Positions 11,801-25,968 of a stretch of 64,000 nt of DNA are shown here, piece by piece; the first letter of the stretch is position 1, and every line of letters starts with the position of its first letter. Made by a program: the position numbers and the translations under genes. The stretch is from Argentina anserina. Lineage: Eukaryota; Streptophyta; Magnoliopsida; Rosales; Rosaceae. A model generated the notes under the pieces. It made no database searches. It was given only the letters and a program-made list of their open reading frames with translations, and was not told where the DNA came from. Location: NCBI RefSeq assembly GCF_933775445.1, contig NC_065875.1, positions 26,473,555 through 26,537,554 on the forward strand, given 5' to 3'.

Positions 11801-12537
11801 AGAAGAAGACCTCCCTAACAAAAGTAGTATCCACCAGTGAGACACATATAGAATCATAAATGTCAATAAAAATCACAACAAGAATAAATAAATTAGGAAT
11901 GTTGATGTTCAATAAATTTGCACGAGTGACGACCCTTTTTAATATTTCCTTTAAATCTCCTAATAATAATAGAATTAAGAGAATGTGCAGAAAGAGAGTC
12001 AAACATTTCTGCCTTGAATTTGCTTGGCTATAAAACATACATTAGCAGGGACCCTCAAGATGTGAAATCAATCATGTCCGTTCAAACTAAGTCACTTTCA
12101 AAATCTCAGAGATAAGAAAAGTAGGTCATACGGAGCCGTGAAAGACTGTAGTGGTGCGATCGATCTGCTCGCCCAGGAACAAGAGAAACAAACAAAAACA
12201 TTCATGTCTATCCCTAAAAAAAATCCTACTGCAGATCCTTGTTTTCCCAAATAAAGAAGCTTTTGATTGTTGGAAATGAAAGGATCATACTGGAATTTAA
12301 ATCAGAGTCGAAAACACAAGAAAAGATCAATCTTTAACCTCCATTTTTCTGATCACTAAAACGCAGGTGACCTTTAAAGTTTAAACCACAATGATCCATC
12401 CAAAACATAAACAAAGACAGAACAGAATCAAAAATGAGTTTAAAGAACTGGCATATGATCATGTACGTACCTTTAGAAAAGGAAGAAGCAGAAGTGAATG
12501 AGCGAGACAAAAGAGACGAGACCCGCCGAGCTGCCAT
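8877..12537 (-). CDS. ALDH2B: Mitochondrial aldehyde dehydrogenase, ALDH2B family, 11 exons
   Basis: Exons in coding order: 12537-12471, 11814-11677, 11530-11388, 11275-11122, 11039-10810, 10677-10588, 10082-9909, 9804-9667, 9516-9379, 9288-9227, 9150-8877; 1608 nt, 535 residues, matching plant ALDH2B enzymes (about 535-540). It oxidises acetaldehyde and other aldehydes to acids with NAD+. The N-terminus ([20 protein letters not shown]) is Arg/Ser-rich and lacks acids, a mitochondrial presequence. [11 protein letters not shown] and the GSTDTGK cofactor loop are present. The general base is E302 in LELGGKSPF and the nucleophile is C336, middle Cys of [11 protein letters not shown]. The 34-residue gap equals that between E268 and C302 of human ALDH2. 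ATG at 12537 is chosen because it opens the presequence. Fertility-restorer ALDH2B genes are relatives; that role is not inferred here. Confidence 0.95.
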
Positions 12538-13637
12538 GATCAATGATCTCTAGTCTCTCTAGCTTCTAAAAAAACTATGAGAAATTGTGTGTGTGTGTGT
12601 TTATATAAGTTGGTACCTTGTTAACCAATGGCTTTATATATGTATAGCAAACGTGTTCATGACTTCTGAATTATTGCCTTATTTTTGGTTTCGTGATGAC
12701 ATGGGGATAAGGATGATATTGTCAAAGAAAACAGTAAAATCATGATCGACCCACCCACCTCCCAACTTGCTTCCTCAAAAAGGAAATAGATCAATACAAT
12801 CACACACATAAATTACTTCTGTATATTGCAAAAATGATAAGAGATAAAAGTCAGAATTGCTCGGCTTAAGGTCAGATAAGTTGGAGGTTTATATAAATGG
12901 ATAAAGAAGAGATTAATTCGAAAATGATAATTCTATATTCTTATTATATTGGTAAAGAAGGCTCCTTCCAGAAATATAGCATTTACAAATATAGAACTTT
13001 CATTATCCTAATTGATTACGTTATGGTGCCATAAGATAATGTCATTATTAAGTTACGTCGTGGTCGCCATATACGACTGTTATTTTTCGAGATTTAAACT
13101 ATTGATTTTTTTCTTCCAACCCTGAAGAATTGAAGATATATACAGTAGCTGAAGATATGCAGACAGGCGGATCACTCTAGCTCACATTTCAAAACCTCTT
13201 GTTCCATAAGTTTACGGTAATTTGATTACTCAACCAAAGGGCTTAGGCCTTTGGGCCTGAGCTTGATCTTGGGTTGGAATGGCTTTAGCTTAGTTTAAAA
13301 CCGATTTCATGTTTATGAGGTGAGTTCTATAATTACTTGGACCACAATTGCGTGTATTGACATGTGAAAGTATAGAGACTAGATCGCATAACTAGATAGG
13401 CATTTAGTGAGTCTTAGTCTTCACAAATTCGTTTTAGCACTAAATAAAGAGCAAAAAAAAAAGAGTTTATCTAATCTAATGGGAGCTTATTTCGTGCTCC
13501 ACCGGAGTATGGACACCATCGCAAAGTTAATTTTTTACTTGACATGTGGCGTCTACGTTCAACATTAAATAAATGTTTTATTTCCTTTTTCATTCTACCC
13601 TCTTGACCTCTTCCATCTATCCTCTTATTTTAAGTAA
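12538..13637. other. ALDH upstream region
   Basis: Promoter side of the minus-strand ALDH gene, with a short GT microsatellite near 12587. No gene or clear repeat recognised. Confidence 0.5.
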
Positions 13638-14070
13638 TTGAACCCAGATGAAAATCTATCTATAAAATTTCACGAGGTCATAGGTTCCAAACATGATATA
13701 GAATGCTTCGGCTTGGAACTTAAAATTCCAAAGAAATTGAAGGTTCCTTCTGAAGGCGAAATCCCTAAGTTTACTAAATCGAAACTTGTTTGTGGCATAT
13801 GCAAAAAGCTGAATCAGCCTAAAAATGGAACCTGGGTTCCGTGATGGTTGCGGGTATGGGTTCATGCAGAACACCAATGACCCATTTACATTTTGTCACA
13901 AGGCACGGCCTTTAAAATGCAATCGTATTAATGTAGTTATGCACTATCTCCATTGAAACGGCTAAAAAAGAAGACCTCCCTAATACTTATGAGCATGATT
14001 GGATCAATATTGCTGATCGAGTAATTAGTCTGCTGAATGCTGAAGATTACTGACTATATTTCTCTCCTAA
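13638..14070 (+). pseudogene. Unrecognised broken open frame with paired cysteines
   Basis: An open frame from about 13638 to 13844 reads like protein (many Lys, Glu and Ile, with KLVCGICKKLNQ) and stops at a TGA. Shifting by one frame just after the stop continues GCGYGFMQNTNDPFTF, CHKARPLKC, and later a stretch ending NIADRVISLLNAEDY before a stop near 14051. The regularly spaced Cys pairs suggest a zinc-binding domain. I do not recognise the family. It may be a decayed gene, or coding-like sequence by chance. Confidence 0.25.
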
Positions 14071-14999
14071 ACACTACTGGATATCAGTGGTGAACAAAAA
14101 AAAGTCTAGACTACCCTGGTACACTAGAAAACCGTGGGAATTTTGAAGGAGTCCTTTAAACGGCAGTTTGTAATGATGAGTAGCCATAGGGTCTCTCTCT
14201 TCATCTGAAATTAAATTGATTCTAGCGTGCAGAGAAAAGGGAGCTCAAAAAATAGTATTGGTAATTCCAAAAGACTTGTTACAACTGACCTAACTCCTGT
14301 TACTGCTATTGGAATTCCAAAAGCCTGAAAAGCGTGGTCATATGAAGAAGAAAAAACTGAAAAAGTATCATCGGATGTTGTAGCTTTTAATCTTGGCCGG
14401 GAACCATCGGCCATTTATCTGTTTTTATTTCCAAAATTTGACTTATAAAGTTAGAACTTTAAAGTCCAGAGAATGAATGAAGAATGAATTAAGAAGATGG
14501 TAGATATCAGCATATAAAAATATGTATCTAGTTTCATGTAACATCTCCAGTAGATCAAATCCTTAGTTCTCTTAATAAATGAAAAAAAAATTCGTCCAAC
14601 AATTTGATAAAAGATGAGGACAGTTTAGTGGGAGACTGGGAGAGTAGCAATAGCCTAGAGGGTCTCTGCTAATCTTAATTCCCATTTACTCTAGCATGCA
14701 CAAACTTGAATATTCCAAGAGAGATTATTATTGGAAATCCAAAAGTTTGGTATTAGCAGGTGAAATATATCGAGAAAGCATCATCGAGTGTTGTGATCGA
14801 TTTCTATCGACAGGCATGATAATGAATTAATGATCCTTCATTTACTTCAGTTTTATTTGACGAGTTGTTTTAGTTTAATTTGAAGCTCAAAGGGTTCATA
14901 AACTGGTTATAAATAGCGAGTTTCATGTGTATTCTTTAGCTTGTGTGTCTTCCTTCTCCAATATTCAATTTCTCAATCTGTTTTCCGATTCACTTAGAA
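14071..14999. other. Upstream region of the dynamin-related gene
   Basis: No gene recognised. A TATAAAT box at 14908-14914 lies 86 bp before the ATG at 15000 and is the likely core promoter. Confidence 0.5.
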
Positions 15000-17057
15000 A
15001 TGGCAGGAGGAGCAAAGCAGCACACTGCTTCTAAAAGCAGGAAAAACAAATCAATCCCAAACGTACTAGGAAACGCATCCCAAGAGTTAGTGGAAGTCCA
15101 AGATGTAGTACCTCTCTCAATCGAAGCACCGATTGTGTCGTCTTACAACGTCAGAATCCGTCCTCTGCTTGATGCAGTGGACAAGCTCCGGAATCTCATG
15201 GTTATGGATGAAGGCATTCAGCTACCAACAATCGTAGTCGTCGGAGATCAGTCATCGGGAAAGTCAAGCGTCCTTGAATCTCTAGCCGGCATCAGCCTCC
15301 CACGAGGCCAAGGAATCTGCACCAGGGTGCCACTCATTATGAGGCTGCAGCACCATGCTAGTGTGGAGCCGGAGCTGTCTTTGGAGTACAATGGCAGAGT
15401 GGACCGCACCGATGAAGACAACATATGTGAAGACATTGTGAAGGCAACTAATGATATAGCTGGAGGTGGTAAGGGAATTAGCAATGCCCCATTGACATTG
15501 CTAGTGAAGAAGAACGGAGTACCGGATTTAACAATGGTGGATCTTCCTGGAATCACTAGAGTTCCCGTTCATGGCCAGCCTGAGAATATCTATGACCAGA
15601 TAAGAGACATGATTATGGAGTATATCAAGCCGGAAGAGAGCATTATTCTGAATGTTCTGTCTGCAAGTGTTGATTTTACCACTTGTGAATCAATTAGGAT
15701 GTCGCAGAGCGTGGATAAGACTGGCGAAAGGACTCTTGCTGTGGTTACTAAGGTTGATAAGGCACCGGAGGGGCTATTGGAGAAGGTTACAGCTGATGAT
15801 GTCAACATTGGACTTGGCTATGTTTGTGTAAGGAACAGAATTGGAGATGAGACATATGAGGAGGCAAGCGCTATTGCTCACCAGCTGTTTGAAACGCATC
15901 CTCTTCTTTCCAAGATTGACAAATCTATTGTTGGCATTCCAGTTTTGGCTCAAAAGCTGGTGCAGATTCAAGCAACCAGTATAGCAAGGAACTTGCCGGA
16001 GATTGTTAAGAAGATCAATGACAGACTCAGTGCTTGTCTGTCTGAGCTGAACAAAATGCCAAAAAATCTCTCATCTGTTGCAGAAGCAATGACAGCTTTT
16101 ATGCAGATCATTGGATGTGCCAAGGAGTCACTCAGGAAAATCTTTATGCGAGGCGAATTTGATGAGTATCTTGATGATAAAAGAATGCACTGCACGGCTC
16201 GTTTGGTGGAGATGCTCAATCAATACTCTGATGATCTTTACGAGTGTGTGGAGAGTGACCCCAAGATAAACTTTTTGATGGCTGAGATAAAGGTTCTGGA
16301 AGAAGCCAAAGGTATTGCTCTTCCCAATTTTTTTCCTCGAAATGCTTTTCTCATTCTCTTGCAATCAAAAGTGAAGGAGATTTCAAGCATTCCTATTGGA
16401 TTTGTTGATCAAGTCTGGAGTTACATTGAGGATGTGGTAATATCAGTCTTGATGAAACACTCGGAGAACTATTACCAGCTTCAGTTGTCTGCCAGAAGAG
16501 CTGGTCATAGTCTGATGGCTAAGATGAAGGATAGGTCCATTAGGTGGATGATGGAGATTGTTGAAATGGAGAAGCTTACTGACTATACATGTGTTCCTGA
16601 ATATGTTGCTGAAAGGAATAAGTTGATGGCTCAACAGGAAGCATTTATGAATGGGGTTCTGCATGATGAGAATCGACCTTCTACCATAGCTATAGAGGGT
16701 ATTGGGGAGGTCGAGGTAGAAGTCCTTAGGCATCACCCTCATGTTCTTGCACAGGCTTTCGACCTGAAGATGAGGATGACTGCTTATTGGAAAGTTGTGC
16801 TGAGGAGGTTTGTCGATTGTATGGCGCTGCATTTGCAGTTATCTGTTTCAAATCTGGTAAACAAAGAGATGGAAGTTGAGTTTGTTAATGAGTTGATGGG
16901 GCCTTGTGGTGGTGGTGGTGGAATTGAGAGGATGCTTGAGGAGTCACCGGCTGTGGCTGTTAAGCGTGAGAAGCTGAACAAGAGTATCAAGAAACTGAGG
17001 GACTCTAAGGAGGTTGTGGCCAATATCATGGATGGCATTGTTACATATGGTGATTAA
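15000..17057 (+). CDS. Dynamin-related GTPase, DRP4-type (Mx-like), intronless
   Basis: Continuous frame of 685 residues. ATG 15000 (MAGGAKQHTASK) is the first in-frame ATG after the TATA box. Residues about 45-330 form a dynamin GTPase domain: G1 GDQSSGKS at 82-89, the dynamin signature LPRGQGICTRVPLIMRL, G3 DLPG at 181-184, G4 TKVD at 250-253. The middle/stalk region follows, with a GTPase-effector-like C-terminus (about 590-680). There is no PH or proline-rich domain. This short Mx-like layout, and near-identity of its motifs to what I recall of Arabidopsis DRP4C, place it in the DRP4 subfamily, whose function in plants is poorly known. Dynamins remodel membranes by GTP-driven assembly. 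Lack of introns is usual for Arabidopsis DRP4C as I recall it, so it need not be a recent retrocopy. Confidence 0.93.
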   Translation: MAGGAKQHTASKSRKNKSIPNVLGNASQELVEVQDVVPLSIEAPIVSSYNVRIRPLLDAVDKLRNLMVMDEGIQLPTIVVVGDQSSGKSSVLESLAGISLPRGQGICTRVPLIMRLQHHASVEPELSLEYNGRVDRTDEDNICEDIVKATNDIAGGGKGISNAPLTLLVKKNGVPDLTMVDLPGITRVPVHGQPENIYDQIRDMIMEYIKPEESIILNVLSASVDFTTCESIRMSQSVDKTGERTLAVVTKVDKAPEGLLEKVTADDVNIGLGYVCVRNRIGDETYEEASAIAHQLFETHPLLSKIDKSIVGIPVLAQKLVQIQATSIARNLPEIVKKINDRLSACLSELNKMPKNLSSVAEAMTAFMQIIGCAKESLRKIFMRGEFDEYLDDKRMHCTARLVEMLNQYSDDLYECVESDPKINFLMAEIKVLEEAKGIALPNFFPRNAFLILLQSKVKEISSIPIGFVDQVWSYIEDVVISVLMKHSENYYQLQLSARRAGHSLMAKMKDRSIRWMMEIVEMEKLTDYTCVPEYVAERNKLMAQQEAFMNGVLHDENRPSTIAIEGIGEVEVEVLRHHPHVLAQAFDLKMRMTAYWKVVLRRFVDCMALHLQLSVSNLVNKEMEVEFVNELMGPCGGGGGIERMLEESPAVAVKREKLNKSIKKLRDSKEVVANIMDGIVTYGD

Positions 17058-19472
17058 TTGCACTTTTCTGCAGTTTGGGGTTTGTGCTTGAAGAAGACCT
17101 GTTTTGCATTTCAGTTATGTTATTTTTTTTTGCTGCTGTTCTGGTTATGTTCGTAGGGATTTCCTCTATGTACTTTTGATTTCCTTCTGTGTTTCAATGT
17201 TAAAATGTCATGAATATTCAGTTTACCGAATTGCTAATTTCTTGACCTGTTCTTTAATTTCAACCAGACATTGATTCCAATACTCTCTATCCCTAAGATG
17301 CCTCTGATCAAACCATGAATTAAACATCACTAATATTTAATATAATTCAATCAAACGCAGATCGATGACAAGCTTATGTGCAATGTAATATATCCATAAT
17401 ATTTCAGAACAACATTTGATTGATGCTGTTAACATATAGCAATGCATCATCGATGCTTAACAAGTAGGGATCCTGTAGTCCTATTAATTGTGTATGTTAT
17501 GTCCGAAACTATAATCAGTCATATTTGCCTGAGGAATTATGTATTTTTTTTTTCCTTTATTGTAAGTTGTTAACACCAATCTAGTGAAACTTTCTTCAGT
17601 ATTAGTTAGTTTTATGGTCGAAAGTAATTGTCATCTTGTACTGGTATGATTTTCAATGTGGTGCTACAATCAAAAGACTGGTATTTCAATCCTGAAGAAG
17701 TTGCATACTACAGTGAGTTACTAACCATTAAAATAAGACATGAGTAATATGGAACGTATAATACAAGCTGCAGCAGCCATGTTATAAGTTTCTCAGTCTC
17801 TCTTCATCTGAAACCAAGTGATTTTTGCATGTCCACGATTTTCGGAACTGTAGAAGCTAGGCAAATGGGCATCATCATCATCATCATCGTGTTCAGAATC
17901 ATCATATCGTTGTGTTCATAATCGTACACCCAAAGTTCACATCAAATTCATTATTCGTGCATGGCTGGTCATCATTGTTTGGTCATGACTAATGGAGAAG
18001 TTCCCAAACATGTAACAAAAGTTGGTCATTTGGGCATCATTGCTGTCTTGTTACATATCTTACGATGAAAGCAATTCAGCCACAAGTGATCATGACCAAA
18101 CAATTTGGTCACACACACACACACCCATCATTCCCCCACTTAGGTCGATCAAGCTATCATGGAAAGAAAATTCTGCCACTTGCTTCCTTAAGTCCTCGAG
18201 TTTCCAATACATGCATGATTCACTTATAAGGAACGAAGAATTGTAGTACGTACATCCAAATCAATGTGGAATTTGACCCATTAAACTTGTTTTTTGAATG
18301 ATGATGAATCTCAATAAGAAATGCTTACTTAATTTTGTAATCATGCTCTATCACTCTCAATTAGATACGTATGAATGTACTAAGAGGATGATTCTAATAA
18401 GGACATATCTTAATGTGAACGTATACATACATTCATTTAAAACCGAATCTCACAGTATTATATACGTGATTGTATGTTACATTCTCTACACTGTCTTTTT
18501 CTAACAACTAGAGGGTCTAGATGTACAAAGCATCCACAAACTCCATAGCAAACGAAGGTATCCTTAATCTGCTAAAAGGAAAAAAATGATACGCTCAAAA
18601 CGAACGTAGCAAAATCAGGGGAAAATTGTAGCATCCATCCCACTTGATACGCTGCCCCCACAACTAATGTGTCCCTTCGACCATTGTGAAGGTATACCAC
18701 AATCATGGCCATCCATACAAAAGCCACCGCCCACATCAATTGATTCCAAAGACTTTTCTCTAATCAGTGATCAACACAAAAGTAAGTTACTTCTGAAAAG
18801 AACCTCTGTCTTTAAAATTTGAGTGTTATCCAAACAAAAATAAACATAAGTTTGAATCACACCGATACTAATTAAAATTAAATCTGAATTGAAGCATTAT
18901 ACCCCGAAAGTGCTGATTATCTTAATGCTTAACTGCCGATCTAGTCAAACAGTGATACCATATGTCCTAAATATGATCTCGACTAAACATGCAACTGAAC
19001 TGTGATCTCGATGCTTGACTAATCGTAATCAACCCTTTGAGTGGCAAATTAGTAACAAATCACAAGCCAAATGGCATTCTATAGCATACACAATCAAACA
19101 AAAGCACATATGTTTTGGATCATTTCTCCGCATCCCGACAAAGCACCAAACCCCAAATTCACCCAAAACCCTAATCGAGAACCTCATCATTTTTATACAT
19201 CGTTCTTGGTAAAAAATAATAATTCACAGCTCCGGTAAAAGCGGAAAGAAAAAGAAACCAAATACTAATCAGACTCTTTGCGCCTCTCCCAACATTACCT
19301 TTCTACTTTTTACCCCAATAAAATATTAATTATTACCCCAATATATTCGTGGCTATATATACAAAGCTCGCCACACCAAGACTGTGGTCTGTCCAGAGTC
19401 CTAAACCGCTCGCCTTCTTCTTCCTCATCATCTCCTCACGTCTCTTGTTTCGTTAGGGTTTTATTGGGTTTC
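17058..19472. other. Intergenic, dynamin 3' side to spermidine synthase promoter
   Basis: No supported gene. It contains a TCA triplet run near 17871-17890, a CA run near 18111-18124 and a hydrophobic minus-strand open frame (18572-18736, see findings). A TATATATA box at 19354-19361 lies 112 bp upstream of the spermidine synthase ATG. Confidence 0.5.
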
Positions 19473-22202
<2,730 letters not shown>

Positions 22203-23295
22203 GGAAAATTCTCTCCGGGCATCAAACAAGCAGATATGCTCATGCTGAATACCTGCCTTCTTCTCGTAGTTGAAATGGTTTATCTAGCAATGAACCATTA
22301 AATAATCTGATATTCAAATTACTGTTGTCCCAATTGGGGTCTCTAGAGCTGTAGTTGGATCAGAAATATTTTATCATGTCATCTTTCCTTATTATTAGTG
22401 GTCATGAGATTTATATGTGCAAACAAGTTTTTGCCTCCATTCAATTTTCATTAAATCTATTTGCCTATATGGTTGCCGCGGATGAGTTGTGATGATTATG
22501 TATAGCTCTCGCTTGGATCCCATTTCAGGAAACAGTTTTTGTACCTTTTCTTAAAACGGCCCAGATGGTTGGTAGTTTCTGGACCGTCCCCATTTTCTTG
22601 TTCTATTTAGGAAACACGAGTAGATTTATGTCAATCAAAATTGGGCTATGCTCCTGAGCCTTACATCATGTCTCCCGGTGAGCATCTGCCTGAGCCTAAC
22701 TTAATTTCATGGTACAAATCAGGCGAGACTTTCGTGTAGGTGTAAATTTGAACCATTTTTCATAGTGTCTTGTATTTATATGCCGTATACAAAAAGAAAT
22801 TTGGGCGAATCAGTTGAGACTTTCATACAAGTGTCGGAGTTCAAGCTAAACCTAAAGTCTGACATTGTTTGTATCAAAACTTGTATTTGCATAAGAGGCT
22901 AGGATTCTATAAATCTCCGAGCTGTGAGGTTTTCTGGACAAGCTTTATTCGATTTATCACTGATTGTAGAATGCTTCATCAAACGAGAAGAAAATTGACC
23001 TTCATGGATATGCTTAATCAGAGTCCCACTATATTCAATGCTTTCTAGTGACACAGAAAACTCCTATATCCCCTAATGTTATTTTCCCTTGTTCATATAA
23101 ATCTCTAATCCCTAATGCTGTGGTCCTTTACCATTCATTTCAGATCGAACCCTAGAACTATAATGTGGCCCCTCCATCAACTTCTGGGTTGTGTTATCCA
23201 CCTCATACATGAACAAAATATCCCACCCAAACCAACACGGCCACACTTATTTAGCTCAATCAAGCAAGCCATCTGTTAGCTCACTCCACCCAGCC
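22203..23295. other. Intergenic, CCD4 upstream region
   Basis: Spermidine synthase 3' UTR followed by the CCD4 promoter. TATAAAT at 23096-23102 is a plausible TATA box. No repeat or gene recognised. Confidence 0.5.
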
Positions 23296-25068
23296 ATGGA
23301 TTCCTTGTCCTCCTCCTTCCTCTCCACATTTCCAACCCAATCTTCCACAACAGCTCCGAAACTCAACCCAACCAAACCCCTCTATATCTCCTCCGTCAGA
23401 ATCGAAGAGAAACCCGCCACCCAAACCCCGCCAAAAACTACAACACAACCAAAGAACAAGACTACTTCAACTACAACTACTAGAACTACTCCATCTTACT
23501 CATCAACCACAAAACCTAATGCAACAACACCTCCAACACTCCCATCAGTCATTTTCAACCTCTTCGACGACTTCATCAACACCTTCGTCGATCCTCCCAT
23601 CCGCCCCTCCGTCGACCCCAAACACGTCCTCTCCGGCAACTTCGCCCCCATTTCCGAACTCCCACCCACCGAGTGCGACGTCATCCACGGCGCATTGCCC
23701 TCCTGCCTCGACGGCGCTTACATCCGCAACGGCCCTAACCCACAATACCTCCCTCGCGGGCCCTACCACCTCTTCGACGGCGATGGCATGCTCCACTCCA
23801 TCAGAATCTCCCAAGGCCGCGCCGTCCTCTGCAGCCGCTACGTCAAGACGTACAAATACACCGTCGAGCGCGAAGCCGGCTTCCCTCTCCTCCCCAACGT
23901 CTTCTCCGGTTTCAATGGCCTCACCGCCTCCGCCACACGTGGGGCACTCTCCGCTGTCCGCGTGGCTTCCGGGCTCTACAACCCTATTAACGGCATTGGC
24001 AACGCCAACACAAGTTTGGCGCTCTTCGGTGGCCGTCTTTTCGCGCTCGGTGAGTCTGATCTCCCTTATGAGGTTCGTTTGACGGCGGACGGCGACGTCG
24101 AGACGGTGGGACGTCACGACTTTAACGGCGAGCTGTTCATGAGCATGACGGCGCATCCAAAAGTCGACCCCGACACCGGCGAGGCCTTCGCTTTCCGTTA
24201 CGGCCCTATGCCGCCGTTTTTAACTTACTTTCGGTTTGACCCCACCGGAGCTAAGCAGCCGGACGTGCCGGTGTTCTCCATGACGAGTCCTTCTCTACTC
24301 CACGACTTCGCCATCACTAAGAAGTACGCGGTGTTCGCCGACATTCAGATCGGAATGAATCCTATGGAGATGATCGGAGGAGGATCTCCGGTGGGTCTGG
24401 ACGCTTCGAAGGTCTCAAGAATCGGAATTATACCGAAATACGCAGCGGATGATTCGGAGATGAGGTGGTTTGAGGTGCCGGGGTTCAATATTATGCACGC
24501 GGTGAACGCGTGGGACGAAGACGACGCTGTAGTGGTGGTGGCGCCGAACATCTTGTCGGCGGAGCACACACTAGAGAGAATGGAGCTCCTCCACGCGCTC
24601 GTGGAGAAAGTGAGGATCGACCTCAAGACCGGGATTGTCTCCCGGCAACCGCTATCGACTCGGAATCTGGACTTCGCGGTGATCAACCCGGCTTTCCAGG
24701 GGAAGAAGAACCGGTACGTCTACGCGGCGATCGGCGACCCCATGCCGAAGATCTCGGGAGTGGTGAAGCTCGACGTGTCGGGTTGTGAGCACAAGGAGAG
24801 CATAGTGGGGTGTAGGATGTACGGTCGGGATTGCTTCGGGGGAGAGCCGTTTTTCGTGGCGAGGGAGCCGGAGAATCCGGAGGCGGAGGAGGACGACGGG
24901 TACTTGGTGTCGTATGTTCATGATGAGAAGACGGGGGAGTCTAGGTTTTTGGTTATGGACGCCAAGTCGCCCGAGCTGGACATTGTGGCTGCCGTGAAGC
25001 TGCCCCGGCGAGTGCCGTATGGTTTTCACGGTTTGTTCGTGAGGGAAAGTGACCTGAAAAAATTGTAG
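23296..25068 (+). CDS. CCD4: Carotenoid cleavage dioxygenase 4, intronless
   Basis: Frame of 590 residues from ATG 23296 (MDSLSSSFLSTFPTQSS). Its first 80 or so residues are rich in Ser, Thr and Pro, a plastid transit peptide. An in-frame ATG at 23209 would add 29 residues that look like translated leader. CCD4 cleaves carotenoids at the 9,10 (9',10') bonds in plastoglobules, releasing C13 volatiles and controlling petal, fruit or root carotenoid content. The four iron-binding His are H287 (MTAHPKVD), H336 (LLHDFAIT), H401 (NIMHAVNAW) and H578 (GFHGLFV). DGAYIRNGPNPQ and HLFDGDGMLH are the beta-propeller entry motifs. The domain is complete. NCED is the nearest alternative, but length, N-terminus and DDFINTFVDPP favour CCD4. 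The coding region is far more GC-rich than its surroundings. Confidence 0.93.
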   Translation: MDSLSSSFLSTFPTQSSTTAPKLNPTKPLYISSVRIEEKPATQTPPKTTTQPKNKTTSTTTTRTTPSYSSTTKPNATTPPTLPSVIFNLFDDFINTFVDPPIRPSVDPKHVLSGNFAPISELPPTECDVIHGALPSCLDGAYIRNGPNPQYLPRGPYHLFDGDGMLHSIRISQGRAVLCSRYVKTYKYTVEREAGFPLLPNVFSGFNGLTASATRGALSAVRVASGLYNPINGIGNANTSLALFGGRLFALGESDLPYEVRLTADGDVETVGRHDFNGELFMSMTAHPKVDPDTGEAFAFRYGPMPPFLTYFRFDPTGAKQPDVPVFSMTSPSLLHDFAITKKYAVFADIQIGMNPMEMIGGGSPVGLDASKVSRIGIIPKYAADDSEMRWFEVPGFNIMHAVNAWDEDDAVVVVAPNILSAEHTLERMELLHALVEKVRIDLKTGIVSRQPLSTRNLDFAVINPAFQGKKNRYVYAAIGDPMPKISGVVKLDVSGCEHKESIVGCRMYGRDCFGGEPFFVAREPENPEAEEDDGYLVSYVHDEKTGESRFLVMDAKSPELDIVAAVKLPRRVPYGFHGLFVRESDLKKL

Positions 25069-25922
25069 ATTCACGGCGTTTAACAACCACGTGTTGTTTC
25101 TCACCACATATTGTGATATATAGATAGTAAGGATATGAACTCGACTATAAGTTGCGACATTATTTAGTTGGTACAAACAGTCGTGACTATGTAACTATGC
25201 AGAGTAAAGTTTTAATTGTTTGCTATATTTGCCACATTGCACTTCCAACTTCCAACCAAAATTTGATGAATTGAAGAAATACTTTGTAATTAGCTAATGA
25301 AATACATGTTTTCAATAGTAGGTTGTATGTTGCTGTTGCGTACAAATCATGTGAATGAAATGACTAAACTTGCATGCATTTAAATTCAAAATTTCGAAGC
25401 TGTTCAATTGAAAATGATAGGACATATGGATCCGCTCTACAAAATATTTGAAAGATGATAATACAGTTGTACACTTGCGAGATATTCAAAAACATGAGAT
25501 TCGTACGAGTATTGCAATGGTTTGGTTGAAGGAAGTTACCAGAAAATGAAACTCATAATTTGTATATACTATACAAGTATGCATTCTTATATTACAGGGG
25601 CTCATATGATTCAATTCAAATCATATAAGCTTTCACGACGACACAGTATGACTATGACATGACAGTGTGACACAATATGGTTGTGGTACGAGTGCAACAA
25701 AGCCCAACACACCTAAGGCCCAACCCAACACCCCTAATCTGTCGCAACGTTTTAAGAAAAGAGACGGAAAGTCAATCCAAATATCCAATCCCAAATTTTA
25801 AAGTCTGAATTCCCGCTCACCCCTCTCAGCTCCACAACACCCCCACAATTTCGTGCCACTAATCCCACTATACAAATTCACAACCCTATCCCTCTCTCTC
25901 TCTCTCTAAACCCTAAATCCCA

Positions 25923-25966
<44 letters not shown>

Positions 25967-25968
25967 CA
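25069..25968. other. Intergenic, chromomethylase upstream region
   Basis: No gene seen. The last part is the chromomethylase 5' leader with CT tracts. Nothing repetitive was recognised before that. Confidence 0.5.
25891..25962 (+). repeat. CT microsatellite in the chromomethylase 5' leader
   Basis: Two CT/TC runs (about 25891-25907 and 25926-25962) stop 7 bp before the ATG at 25969. Pyrimidine-rich leaders are common in plant 5' UTRs. The longer run holds about 18 dinucleotides and is likely length-variable. Confidence 0.85.

Noticed and set aside
9676..12038. Short plus-strand and minus-strand frames in ALDH introns
   Set aside because: They overlap real exons or introns of the ALDH gene and have no independent support.
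14943..14999. In-frame N-terminal extension of the dynamin gene
   Set aside because: The upstream frame opens with GTG, not ATG, and lies close to the TATA box. The first ATG is at 15000 and matches the family start.
19278..19472. Spermidine synthase N-terminal extension from the upstream open frame
   Set aside because: It would start before the TATA box at 19354, so it is outside the likely transcript.
23191..23295. Longer N-terminus for CCD4
   Set aside because: The extra frame starts at GTG or at an ATG (23209) and reads like untranslated leader. MDSLSSSF at 23296 begins a typical transit peptide.
23519..24788. Long open frames on other strands and frames across CCD4
   Set aside because: These are shadows caused by the high GC and codon bias of the CCD4 coding region.
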